In this document: positions 55,638 to 64,000 of the stretch, one piece after another
How positions within the stretch are numbered: the first letter of the stretch is position 1
Layout of the letters: every line of letters starts with the position of its first letter
Origin: Pedobacter sp.
Lineage (GTDB): Bacteria > Bacteroidota > Bacteroidia > Sphingobacteriales > Sphingobacteriaceae
Direction: 5' to 3'
Length of the DNA: 64,000 nucleotides
Assembly: GCA_008015505.1 (NCBI GenBank)
Contig: SSFR01000001.1
Span: forward strand, 62,001-126,000
Notes under the pieces: model-generated
The model's database searches: none
The model's input: the letters and a program-made list of their open reading frames with translations, nothing else
Told to the model about the DNA's origin: nothing
Made by a program: the position numbers and the translations under genes

Positions 55638-56351
55638 CTAAGCATAGCCATATAAAATAAAAATAGCTGGTTTTTTATGAAGATCGGGGACACTTTGCTT
55701 CCACTCTTGAATAGATTTCGTTTGGATGAATTCATCGTAAGCAGTGATATTTGAAGCAATACAAAGCTGCATTTGTGGAGAACAAACCTTTAAAAGTGTT
55801 TCAACAAGCATATTATTTCGAAAAGGAGTCTCAATGAATAGCTGCGTTTGTCCAGATCGGCTGGCCAGCAATTCTAGCTCCTTTAACTTCTTTACACGTT
55901 GAGCCTTATCAATAGGTAAATATCCCTGAAAAGCAAAACTTTGCCCGTTAAAACCAGAAGCCATCAAAGCTAACAAGATGGAGCTTGGACCCACCAAAGG
56001 CACCACCTTGACCCCCTTTTGATGAGCCATTTGAACCAAATCAGCGCCTGGATCTGCAACCCCAGGGCAGCCTGCCTCACTCATCAAACCAACGTCATTA
56101 CCCGCTAACAGGCCTTTAAAAAAGTTGAGTTGATCTGCATGCCGACTATGCTTTCCATAATCATGGATCACTAGTTCGCTTTGTGGTGTTGTTAAACCGG
56201 CTTCTTTCAGAAAATAGCGCGCCGTTTTCTCGTTTTCTACGATATACTCTTTTATGTGATTAATAGTATCAACCAGATACGGAGTAAATGATTTTGCCGG
56301 AGCACCCTTAGTCAATGGCGCAGGGATAAGATACAATGTTCCAAAACTCAT
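55638..56351 (-). CDS. RsmI-like SAM-dependent methyltransferase
   Basis: A 237-residue tetrapyrrole-methylase-fold protein of the RsmI family, which 2'-O-methylates C1402 of 16S rRNA. The conserved blocks are LYLIPAPL (residues 5-12), GLMSEAGCPGVADPGADLV (about 88-105) and PLVGPSSILLALMASGFNG. In the first block the enterobacterial ATPIGN is replaced by APLTKG. It is shorter than E. coli RsmI (about 286) and lacks its C-terminal extension, as in the Bacteroidota-specific branch. Confidence 0.85.
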   Translation of the reverse strand: MSFGTLYLIPAPLTKGAPAKSFTPYLVDTINHIKEYIVENEKTARYFLKEAGLTTPQSELVIHDYGKHSRHADQLNFFKGLLAGNDVGLMSEAGCPGVADPGADLVQMAHQKGVKVVPLVGPSSILLALMASGFNGQSFAFQGYLPIDKAQRVKKLKELELLASRSGQTQLFIETPFRNNMLVETLLKVCSPQMQLCIASNITAYDEFIQTKSIQEWKQSVPDLHKKPAIFILYGYA

Positions 56352-56405
56352 TATTGCAAAAGTCCTACTTTTTAAGTAATTTGAAACATTAAACCACCCT
56401 ACGTT

Positions 56406-57122
56406 ATGAAAACACTAAGCAGTAACTGGTTTATAGAGGGCTCTATAGACTTTGAGCACAAAGAATATATCCTCTTGTCTTATCTACAGCAGATTAATCA
56501 ACATTTTCACCAAAATAAACTCTATCCAGATCTAAATGACCTAGTTTATCATTACAATAACCTGAAACAATTCAAAGAAAACAAACAAATTCTACAACAG
56601 TCCTTCCCGCAGCGTTTAACACAAGCTGATATTGAAGCTGTTAAAATCACTTACGAAAGAATTGTAGAGGATGATGCACTAATGCTAGAGATTGAGCAAA
56701 TTATTAACTATGCTTTGCATAAAATGAACCCTGCATTGCAAGAGGGCCGAGACATCTATGAATTCGTTGAAAATCACTTGAATATCGAGCCTATCGGTGT
56801 AACACCTCTCTACCCCTATGAAGGATATATGCTTTTATGTAATGGCGACGAACAAGGGACACGGGTATATGAGTATCGAATAAACATCTTTGAGGATAGG
56901 GATGAAAAGTACCGCGGAATAAATACCACCTTTGTAAGTCAGTATGCTAAACGCTTTATTAATACGCCAGAGGCCATTCGCACCGACTTAATCTACACAC
57001 GGAAAAATCTGCCTAATCCGGCTGTCTATCATATCGAAAGTGACATTAGATTTCCCTTGGAACAAACGCTGCTACCTTTAGCTAAACAGTGTCTAATCAA
57101 ATCCATCTCAAAAGCGGCTTAA
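56406..57122 (+). CDS. Conserved protein of unknown function
   Basis: A 238-residue soluble protein. I do not recognise a family by motif. It looks mixed alpha/beta, with a helical N-terminal half (LSYLQQINQHFHQNKLYPDL) and a strand-rich C-terminal half (GTRVYEYRINIFEDRDEKYR, TTFVSQYAKRF). It lacks a signal peptide or membrane segment. It is divergent from the rsmI-like gene with a 54-base gap. Codon usage is like its neighbours, so the frame is likely real. Confidence 0.65.
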   Translation: MKTLSSNWFIEGSIDFEHKEYILLSYLQQINQHFHQNKLYPDLNDLVYHYNNLKQFKENKQILQQSFPQRLTQADIEAVKITYERIVEDDALMLEIEQIINYALHKMNPALQEGRDIYEFVENHLNIEPIGVTPLYPYEGYMLLCNGDEQGTRVYEYRINIFEDRDEKYRGINTTFVSQYAKRFINTPEAIRTDLIYTRKNLPNPAVYHIESDIRFPLEQTLLPLAKQCLIKSISKAA

Positions 57123-57212
57123 AGAAAGTATGATGCCTCTAAAAACCGACAAAAACAGCTGGGATAAGTTCGCCTAGCTAGTAAGATAATGATTCTAGAA
57201 TATTTTGAAATA

Positions 57213-58121
57213 CTACAAAAATTCACGGTAAGTAATTGGTCTCCCAGCAATAAAGGATAAAATAGCAGATATAACCAACAGTCTACTCGATGAATCTGCA
57301 TTGAAATCTGCAAAAAAATGCAAATCATTGAGCTTTTTCATATAAACTCGAAAATCCATTTGCGCAGTGTGAACTTTTTTTTCAAAAGAAAGCTGGTGCT
57401 CTGTACAAACTGCTTGATATCCGAAAAAACTAAGTCCTAAAAGTTCTCGAGCCAAAACTCGGGGTCCAACCCTTCTCCCCGCTGTGTAAATCATCGTGAG
57501 ATTCTTTTGGAAGAAAGACACCCAATGAGACCTCCATTTTTCTTCGTATGATCTATTATCTCGTTGAAAGTATTTCTTAGTACCAGCAACTGTTTCTCTC
57601 CACATCTGTTGCTCACTTAAAGGATTACCACTACCCTTTGTTGGCTCTTCTGATAAAGCTAAAACGAAGGTATGTCCAGCATCAATCCCTCCCCCTATAA
57701 AAGCATCATTTAGTGCAGTAGTCCATGTTTGATCACTTAAAATATGACCTTGTCCAAGAACATCGGGGATTTTATGATTTTTTAGGAATGGTTCAAACCA
57801 GCCCTGTCTTTTTTTAAGTTCGTTACGTTCGTCTTGCAATTGGTTAACTAGTTCCTCAAGATCTTTGTCTTGGATGCCCGTAGCTGAGACTAAACCAAAA
57901 TTAAATAAGAGTTTTTTCATTTTTCTTATTCCCTCATCGCCAAGCGGTAATACTGGAATAGTCGCACCCTTAGCAAGCTTATACATTTTATAAGCAGCCA
58001 GAATACTTTTGTCATACCAAGAATCGTCATTCCATGGTATAAATCTTTGCACATAAGCATCATTACGTCTATAATCCTCTTTGAGAGACTTCATCTGGAC
58101 GACAAAATCGCCTGATGTCAT
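57213..58121 (-). CDS. Protein of unknown function
   Basis: A 302-residue protein with no motif I can name. The N-terminal 30 residues are charged; about residues 85-105 form a helix (DLEELVNQLQDERNELKKRQ); the middle has a Gly-rich turn, NDAFIGGGIDAGHTFVLALS, followed by SEEPTKGSGNPLSEQQMW; a C-terminal hydrophobic segment (about 285-297, LLVISAILSFIAGR) is possible. No signal peptide. It has about 80 AT-rich bases upstream and converges on the preceding unknown gene. Not linked in sequence to the toxin array. Confidence 0.6.
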   Translation of the reverse strand: MTSGDFVVQMKSLKEDYRRNDAYVQRFIPWNDDSWYDKSILAAYKMYKLAKGATIPVLPLGDEGIRKMKKLLFNFGLVSATGIQDKDLEELVNQLQDERNELKKRQGWFEPFLKNHKIPDVLGQGHILSDQTWTTALNDAFIGGGIDAGHTFVLALSEEPTKGSGNPLSEQQMWRETVAGTKKYFQRDNRSYEEKWRSHWVSFFQKNLTMIYTAGRRVGPRVLARELLGLSFFGYQAVCTEHQLSFEKKVHTAQMDFRVYMKKLNDLHFFADFNADSSSRLLVISAILSFIAGRPITYREFL

Positions 58122-58203
58122 TTTTATTAAATTTATTAACTTAAATTTAATAAAAAATAAATAAAAATAACATCACTACACCAAATTGATAATAGACGAA
58201 AAC

Positions 58204-59457
58204 CTAACCTAATTTCTGCAAAGCTCTTTTCAATCGCGGAAGCATCAACACAATATCTTCATGAGCACATCCCCCCACTGAAGCTCTAAACCAATTCACA
58301 CCTTCATCCGTTCCGAAAGCAGAAAATGGCACTAATGCCAGTTTCGCTTCTTTAATCAAATAAAAATTAATATCAGAACTAGTTTTTAGCAAATCTCCAT
58401 CGGGAGTACTTTTTCCAATATAGTCTACTTGAACAGTTAAATAAATGGCACCCATAGGACTGATTGCATCTACGAAAAAACCTTCAGATTTAAGCTGTTG
58501 TATTCCCAAATACAAGGCGTCTAAACTAGCCTGTATCTTTTTCTTAAAAGACGTAAGATAAACATCCACATCTTGTTTTTGAGTTAAAAATTGAGCCATA
58601 GCAACTTGCTCAGCTTTAGGTGCCCATGCCCCCACATGAGATAAAATAGCCCGCATTTTAGCGATAAGATTTTCAGGACCAAAACCCCAGCCTACACGCA
58701 CACCTGTTGCCGCAAAACATTTTGAAGCGCCATCAATATAAACCGTGTATTGCTTCATTTCTGGACGAAGTGTTACTGGATTGTGGTGCTTATTTTGGCC
58801 GAATGTCAAAAGCGCATAAATCTGATCATAAAGTAGGTATAGTGGCTTCTCATCAGCACCCCGGCGCCCGTTTTCTTCAATAATTAAGTCACAAATATCC
58901 TCCAGATCTTGTTTGCCAAACATTGTTCCACTTGGATTTAAAGGTGAACATAGTGCAAGTAAGGTAGCCTCTTTCAAATGGGGTTTAATTTCCTCTGCTG
59001 TAGGCATAAAATTATTCTCAGCAGAAGTAGAAACAGCAACACCGTGTGCCCCAGATAAATGACAATAATGATTATTATTCCAAGAGGGTGCTGTATAGAT
59101 TACCTTATCACCCGGATCTATCAAAGCTAAGTAAGCTGAATAAATCAAGGGACGAGAGCCTGCAGCAATCAAGATTTGGTTCGGGGTATAATCAAGCTGA
59201 TATCTTTCCTGAACCAACTCACTTACACTCCCGCGCAGCGCAGCTATACCATCTGCTGGCGGGTAATTCGTTTGGTTAGCCACATACTGCTCAATGATCC
59301 CTTCTTTTAACTGGTGAGGTATGGGATAAATGGAAGGATCAAAATCACCAATAGTCAGATTGGCAATTTTTTCTCCCTGTCTTTTTCGTTCATTGATCTC
59401 ATTACCAATTTTAATTATTTCAGACCCTTTAAGTGTTTTTGCGAGTTGTGATACCAT
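58204..59457 (-). CDS. Class I/II aminotransferase
   Basis: A 417-residue PLP-dependent aminotransferase of fold type I. The PLP lysine is in DGASKCFAATGVRVGW, the cofactor-binding Asp and Tyr are in YLLYDQIYALL, the Asn is in CSPLNPSGTMF, and the substrate Arg is near the C-terminus in VNWFRASVGG. It resembles the aspartate/aromatic group; the substrate cannot be set. It begins about 80 bases upstream of nothing known and is followed by the unknown gene at 57213. Confidence 0.9.
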   Translation of the reverse strand: MVSQLAKTLKGSEIIKIGNEINERKRQGEKIANLTIGDFDPSIYPIPHQLKEGIIEQYVANQTNYPPADGIAALRGSVSELVQERYQLDYTPNQILIAAGSRPLIYSAYLALIDPGDKVIYTAPSWNNNHYCHLSGAHGVAVSTSAENNFMPTAEEIKPHLKEATLLALCSPLNPSGTMFGKQDLEDICDLIIEENGRRGADEKPLYLLYDQIYALLTFGQNKHHNPVTLRPEMKQYTVYIDGASKCFAATGVRVGWGFGPENLIAKMRAILSHVGAWAPKAEQVAMAQFLTQKQDVDVYLTSFKKKIQASLDALYLGIQQLKSEGFFVDAISPMGAIYLTVQVDYIGKSTPDGDLLKTSSDINFYLIKEAKLALVPFSAFGTDEGVNWFRASVGGCAHEDIVLMLPRLKRALQKLG

Positions 59458-59566
59458 GCGGATGTCTTTTTATGAAGAGGTGTTTAAAAATTCAAGCGGA
59501 GACGAAGTTCCTAAAATATGTGGGCTAAAACTATAGCCTATGAATAAATTTTGAATCCAAAAGCAA

Positions 59567-59601
59567 GAAGCCGCCCAAAAAATAAATCTTGGCACGGCTC
59601 C
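59567..59601 (-). terminator. Probable terminator of the TonB receptor gene
   Basis: On the minus strand, GGAGCCGTGCC and GGGCGGCTTC pair with two wobbles and one mismatch across an AT-rich loop, followed by TTGCTTTT. It lies about 20 bases past the receptor stop codon. Confidence 0.5.
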
Positions 59602-59622
59602 TGATGTAAAACTATAGCGTGG

Positions 59623-62436
59623 TTAAAACGTATATCCAATTTTGGCAAAAATGAAACGACCATTAAAACCAAACTGCTGCACATTTCGGCTATATAAGAA
59701 ACGGCCATTAAAAGTATTATCTCTACTTGTAGTATAGTCTGTTAAGTTATTGGGGTTGTTTCTAGGATCAATATATGCTTGGTCCGGATATACATCAAAC
59801 AAGTTATTTACCCCCACTCCAAATGTGAATTCCTTGCTGAATTTGTAATTGGCCGATAAATCAGTAACCCATTTTGCCCCAAAAGTTTGATCTATTGCAA
59901 GAGGCAAATTGTTGGCAGCAATACTTGGATCTTTTGCATTGACATAGCTAACCTCTCCAAAACGTACTGTTCTAAGTAAAATACTCCATCTTGCATTCGT
60001 ATAATTTGCGCTTAAGTTGATTTTACTTCTTGGCACAGCGACCTCCAAACGGGAACGCTCCAGTCTGTTGAATAAATTATTAACCAATACTGGATTGTTT
60101 GCAATCAAATTTGAGGTATTGATATCTCCTACTTGGGTATTATTAAAATTCAAAGCGGCTGAAAGTGTAAGCTTATCTCCCTTAGAACCAATATTCAAAC
60201 GATCGGTAAAAACCATATCTAAACCCCGAGTCCTGGTTGAAACTGCATTCGAAAAAAATTGAACACTGTTGATGTTTGCTGATACATTAGCTCCATTTAA
60301 TATGGTATTAACTGGTCCAGAGACTATTTGATTTCCATTAGCATCCAACTCTCGTTGGTAGGCACTGGATAAAACGATACGATCATGTACATCAATTTGA
60401 TAAGCATCAATTGTAAAAGAGAACATTTCTGAAACCTTACCTGTCAAACCCAAACTATAGGAGTTAGATGTTTCAGCCTTTAAAGAGCCTACCCCAAAAG
60501 CACTCACGATTGGATTATCATTATTTACCGTTAACACCTGCTGAGGCATACCACTAATAAACTGCGTGCTCTCATTATTAAAATACCGTTGCTGTAAGGA
60601 AGGGGCACGAAAACCGGTAGCAATTGCTCCCCTGATAGCGAAATCCTGATAAAACTTATAACGACCAGTAAATTTATAAGAGAACCTAGACCCAAAATCG
60701 CTGTAATTTTCAAAACGCCCAGCAGCTCCAAGCATCAATCTAGGACCAAAATCTCCCTCAAAATCGGCATACACCGCTTTATTATTTCTTGATTTATCCA
60801 AGGCATTCTTGGGCGCAGGCTGAAAGCCTGGAAATACCTGTGCTCCAGGTATTTTTCCCGCAACACCCCCTGAAGCATAAGAGTAGAATTCTCCAGCACC
60901 GATCTGAAAATTATCGACACGATACTCTGCCCCAAAAGATGTATTTAATGCGGTCAAGGGACCATTCATCTCAAATTTGCGAGTAACATCAAATGTGGTT
61001 GTATTTTGGATAAACGTTAACCGACCACAGTAAAAACTCGAAGGACTTGTCCCAGCTGGCAAGGAAGCATTTAAGGTATTGGACGTATTAAAGTCAAAGG
61101 TGTTTATTCCAAATACATGCCCTAGGTCATAATCCCAACTTCCAGACTTCCCTTTGATACCACCTAAGATGGAATAGTCATTTATTCGAGTATCAATAAA
61201 CGGTAAAAAACCATTCGGATAAATGGTCAAATCAATCTGACTAGATGCAGATGGCAAACGGTTAAAGCCCGCTGACTCACCCTTCCGGTTTGTGTATCCT
61301 GAAGCTAAATAGAAAGTAAGATCATTATTTAACTGATATTGTCCATTGATAAAAACACCTGCATTTTTAACATCTGAGTTTCCCACAATCATATCGTTTC
61401 TATCAAAACTTGCTCCTGCTGCTGTTGCATCATCAGCAGCCTTCGCTGCAGAACTAATTACCCCACTAGAAGGAATAGGAGAATAAAGTAAGGGACGCGT
61501 ATCTAAGCCTCCACGATTGGTAGCTCCTCTAGACTGGTACTGTCCTGCAATATTAATAAACCCTTTACCCCACAAATCAAAACCTTTACTTAAATCCGCC
61601 TGGAAAGTTTGACCATCATACATGTTTCTACCCAATGCAGTCGTGTAACATTGACCTTGCATCATCGAGAAATTAAAGGGAGTATTCTTCTTTAATATGA
61701 TATTGATCACCCCACCAATTGCATCAGAACCATACTGTGCTGCAGCACCATCTCTCAAAACCTCAATTTTGTCAATTGCAGCCAATGGAATTGCATTTAA
61801 ATCTGTTCCGACACTACCACGTCCGAAAGTTCCATTAATATTAACCAAAGCCGAATTATGTCTACGCTTACCATTTACCAATACCAACACCTGATCTGGC
61901 CCTAATCCTCTTAAAGAAGCCGGATCCACATGATCCGTTCCATCAGCAACTGTCTGGCGGTTCGAACTAAAAGATGGAGCAGCATAATTCAACACCTGAC
62001 CCACATCTACTTGTGCAAATCCTTTAACATCTTTAGAGGTAATCACATCAACCGGTACCGGCGATTCAATATTGGTCCGAGGGGCTGAAGTTCTAGAACC
62101 CAAAACCACTATTTCTGTCAATGTGGCACTAGATAGCGCTAAACTAAAATCTTGTGTTTTAGTCGTATTGTCTATAGCCACATCAGCTGTAATACTCTCG
62201 TAGCCAATCAGTGAAATTTTTAGTTTATAATTCCCTGGTGCTGGAAATTTCAATAGATACGCTCCATCTTTATTAGAAGCAGTTCCGTTTTGTGTTCCCT
62301 GAACAACAATGCTCACACCAGGCAGGGTGAGCCCAGATGGGTCTACGATTTTTCCTTTAAGCTCCTGCCCCAATACCCCCATAGAACCAAGCCCACCTAC
62401 GAGCAGCAACATGAACTTCTTGTAAATAGCTTTCAT
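59623..62436 (-). CDS. TonB-dependent receptor with carboxypeptidase-regulatory domain
   Basis: A 937-residue outer-membrane receptor. It has a signal peptide (KFMLLLVGGLGSMGVLG, cut near QEL), a CarboxypepD-regulatory-like domain (about 24-110, KGKIVDPSGLTLPGVSIVVQ), then the plug (VDVGQVLNYAAPSFSSNRQT, GLGPDQVLVLVNGKRRH, VLRDGAAAQYGSDAIGGVIN) and a 22-strand-type barrel with VGVNNLFDVYPDQAYID and a C-terminal IGYTF. It is driven by TonB-ExbBD. No SusD partner is adjacent, so the substrate is unknown. A good promoter lies at 62506-62535. Confidence 0.94.
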   Translation of the reverse strand: MKAIYKKFMLLLVGGLGSMGVLGQELKGKIVDPSGLTLPGVSIVVQGTQNGTASNKDGAYLLKFPAPGNYKLKISLIGYESITADVAIDNTTKTQDFSLALSSATLTEIVVLGSRTSAPRTNIESPVPVDVITSKDVKGFAQVDVGQVLNYAAPSFSSNRQTVADGTDHVDPASLRGLGPDQVLVLVNGKRRHNSALVNINGTFGRGSVGTDLNAIPLAAIDKIEVLRDGAAAQYGSDAIGGVINIILKKNTPFNFSMMQGQCYTTALGRNMYDGQTFQADLSKGFDLWGKGFINIAGQYQSRGATNRGGLDTRPLLYSPIPSSGVISSAAKAADDATAAGASFDRNDMIVGNSDVKNAGVFINGQYQLNNDLTFYLASGYTNRKGESAGFNRLPSASSQIDLTIYPNGFLPFIDTRINDYSILGGIKGKSGSWDYDLGHVFGINTFDFNTSNTLNASLPAGTSPSSFYCGRLTFIQNTTTFDVTRKFEMNGPLTALNTSFGAEYRVDNFQIGAGEFYSYASGGVAGKIPGAQVFPGFQPAPKNALDKSRNNKAVYADFEGDFGPRLMLGAAGRFENYSDFGSRFSYKFTGRYKFYQDFAIRGAIATGFRAPSLQQRYFNNESTQFISGMPQQVLTVNNDNPIVSAFGVGSLKAETSNSYSLGLTGKVSEMFSFTIDAYQIDVHDRIVLSSAYQRELDANGNQIVSGPVNTILNGANVSANINSVQFFSNAVSTRTRGLDMVFTDRLNIGSKGDKLTLSAALNFNNTQVGDINTSNLIANNPVLVNNLFNRLERSRLEVAVPRSKINLSANYTNARWSILLRTVRFGEVSYVNAKDPSIAANNLPLAIDQTFGAKWVTDLSANYKFSKEFTFGVGVNNLFDVYPDQAYIDPRNNPNNLTDYTTSRDNTFNGRFLYSRNVQQFGFNGRFIFAKIGYTF

Positions 62437-62505
62437 AAGGTTTCGATTGAAATGATCTGTTTTTGATTTTTATAATTAAAAAATTATAATATTAGTTAAA
62501 TTAAT

Positions 62506-62535
62506 CAAACCTATAATTTTATTTTATAAAATCAA
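62506..62535 (-). promoter_or_regulatory. Promoter of the TonB receptor gene
   Basis: On the minus strand: TTG (62533-62535), 19 bases, TAGGTTTG (62506-62513). This is a full match with the ideal spacing of the Bacteroidota housekeeping promoter. It lies 70 bases upstream of the ATG at 62436. Confidence 0.65.
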
Positions 62536-62561
62536 AAATTTTGAACAATAGTATAAAGACG

Positions 62562-63323
62562 CTATTGGGATATTCTCAGAGAAGGCAATCGAAGCCCCGT
62601 AGGGTCCTGGCGATAATATTGATAGTTCAACTTGATCCATCGGATTAGCTCATATTCGTTGGCTTTAAGCATAAATTCATAACAAGGGCGATACTGCTGC
62701 ATAAAATCTACCAAATTATCCCCAAATAGCCCGGTCACTCGGCCTACCAAACTAGAGGTGTATCTACTATTAATAACTGCTTGATAATAATCTCCTTCAA
62801 TAATTCGCTGCAAGTGGCGCGCATTTCTGCCCTCTTTACTGAATAGATTGTACAAACCATCTATGCCTATTCCACCTTGCTGTGTCAATATATCGTCCGT
62901 ATTCCCCCGAACATAAGCATCTTTATATACCGACTTGTTTTCTTTGAGCTTTTTCTCAGGAGATTGTATGGTGTCTTTAATTAACACTTCTGGCAATTGA
63001 ATACTATTGCGCTTGAGGTAAAATAGCACAACATTATTAATACCCGTGCATTTAATTGTATCTGCCTCATACCCACTCAGTGAAGCCTCTAGAAAAGTAC
63101 CTTCTGACAAATTGACACTAAATTCCCCACGTGTATTATTATAAAATCCTCCGCCTGTTTGAAGGTTATGAAGGTAAACACGAGTCAAACGCTGTTTACT
63201 ATCGCGATCAAAAACAATACCCTGAACGCTTATTTCCTGGGCAATTAGCCTTGCTGGTATAAAGGAGAAGAAAACGAAAATCAAGAAAAGCACTAAAAAA
63301 CATTTATGCTCAAGACTGCTCAT
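62562..63323 (-). CDS. Carboxypeptidase-regulatory-like domain protein
   Basis: A 253-residue secreted or outer-membrane-linked protein. The N-terminal signal (about 8-28, LVLFLIFVFFSFIPARLIA) is followed by a CarboxypepD-regulatory-like domain (about 30-110, EISVQGIVFDRDSKQRLTRV, with FSVNLSEG). The rest has no named family, with a predicted helical C-terminal half. It overlaps the glucosaminidase gene by four bases (ATGA), so both come from one transcript. Confidence 0.8.
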   Translation of the reverse strand: MSSLEHKCFLVLFLIFVFFSFIPARLIAQEISVQGIVFDRDSKQRLTRVYLHNLQTGGGFYNNTRGEFSVNLSEGTFLEASLSGYEADTIKCTGINNVVLFYLKRNSIQLPEVLIKDTIQSPEKKLKENKSVYKDAYVRGNTDDILTQQGGIGIDGLYNLFSKEGRNARHLQRIIEGDYYQAVINSRYTSSLVGRVTGLFGDNLVDFMQQYRPCYEFMLKANEYELIRWIKLNYQYYRQDPTGLRLPSLRISQ

Positions 63324-64000
63324 TTGGATACAAGCAATAACTGTCCCAACTCTATTCCATCGTTCAGTAAACTATTAATCGTCTTTAAATCTTCCACAGA
63401 TAAACCAAAACGTTTGGCAATAGAATAGAGTGTATCGCCCTGTTTTACTTCGTAAATAGCTATTGCTACAGGTGCTTTGGCTAATGTATTTTGAGATCGA
63501 TCAGCAGATTTTTGGACGATTTCTTTTTGTATTTTCTCTTCTCGTTTATGCTTTTCAAAAGCTGTCTCTGCACGATCATATTGGTCCAAACTATAGCGCT
63601 GAATCAAACCGATTAAAAGCTCTGGATAACGAGGATTAGTGGCATATCCAGCTTGCTTTAACCCTTGAGCCCAGCCCTTATAATCGTTTTTATCCAAATC
63701 AAACAAAAAAGCATATCGCTTTCTCTGCAAAAACTCGGAATGATCTCTAAAGGACTCTTCAGGTGTTTTATAAACTCTGAAACACTCGTCCTTTTGATCA
63801 TCATCTTTAAGCATCGTTTTGCCTTTCCAAACAGCAGTACATTTAATGCCAAAATGATTATTTGCTTGGGTAGCCAAACTACTATTCCCATTTCCCGACT
63901 CCAGCAATCCCTGAGCTAGTGTAATACTTGCTGGAATACCATATGTGTTCATCTCCGCAATAGCAACGTCCTTATAACGTTCGATATAACCATTTGCACT
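63320..64000 (-). CDS. Glucosaminidase with LysM domain, 5' end outside the window
   Basis: The frame is open to the window edge; the codons before the ATG at 63952 (SANGYIERYKDVAIAE) fit the family, so the start lies outside. It has the FlgJ/glucosaminidase fold: GIPASITLAQGLLESGNGNS with the catalytic Glu, NNHFGIKC, and a LysM domain at the C-terminus (YEVKQGDTLYSIAKRFGLSV). It cleaves peptidoglycan glycan strands and is probably periplasmic or cell-surface. Confidence 0.9.
   Translation of the reverse strand, partial: SANGYIERYKDVAIAEMNTYGIPASITLAQGLLESGNGNSSLATQANNHFGIKCTAVWKGKTMLKDDDQKDECFRVYKTPEESFRDHSEFLQRKRYAFLFDLDKNDYKGWAQGLKQAGYATNPRYPELLIGLIQRYSLDQYDRAETAFEKHKREEKIQKEIVQKSADRSQNTLAKAPVAIAIYEVKQGDTLYSIAKRFGLSVEDLKTINSLLNDGIELGQLLLVSK

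Overview
The window is AT-rich chromosomal DNA from a member of the Bacteroidota, most likely the Sphingobacteriaceae. The evidence is gldJ and porV (gliding / type IX secretion genes), SusC-type TonB-dependent receptors with an N-terminal carboxypeptidase-regulatory repeat, a parA-parB-DUF5683-dapB-lepB operon, a fused E1 alpha/beta 2-oxoacid dehydrogenase, and promoters of the TTG / TAnnTTTG type. No rRNA, tRNA or CRISPR array was seen. Two genes are cut by the window edges: prfB at the left and a glucosaminidase-LysM protein at the right.

Layout. Positions 1-10 kb hold housekeeping genes: prfB, an orphan double-glycine peptide, an SDR, an ABC exporter, truA, gap, a nucleoside permease, a bifunctional-nuclease-family protein and etfBA. 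Positions 10-13.4 kb hold a TPR protein, a chromate transporter, a decayed hlyD fragment and a photolyase. Positions 13.5-22.5 kb hold the accessory locus. Positions 22.5-30 kb hold mnmA and a CusCBA-type heavy-metal efflux operon. Positions 30-49 kb are mainly core metabolism and cell biology: lepB, dapB, parBA, a TerC-family protein, a polyprenyl synthase, a LutB-like protein, dihydroorotase, kdsB, pyruvate dehydrogenase E2/E1alpha, ispF and porV. Positions 49.5-64 kb hold gldJ, a wrecked TonB receptor, a fused E1, an RsmI-like methyltransferase, two unknown genes, an aminotransferase, an intact TonB receptor and a glucosaminidase.

The most interesting region is 13.5-22.5 kb. Three tandem two-gene cassettes each encode a secreted-type protein of about 300-400 residues followed, 0-2 nt later, by a 139-140-residue polytopic membrane protein and a matching terminator. 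The large proteins share a nearly identical N-terminal leader of about 45 residues and a conserved glycine-rich hydrophobic C-terminus of about 120 residues, but their middles differ. A C39-peptidase ABC exporter and an HlyD-type adaptor follow. Between the cassettes lie truncated copies of the first codons of that exporter gene, and a further decayed hlyD copy sits 10 kb upstream. I read this as a growing array of bacteriocin-like toxin/immunity cassettes feeding one exporter. The toxin and immunity functions are inferred; the cassette architecture is read directly. The third toxin copy is broken by a one-base shift in a T run. A lone double-glycine peptide near position 1 kb could be another cargo of the same exporter.
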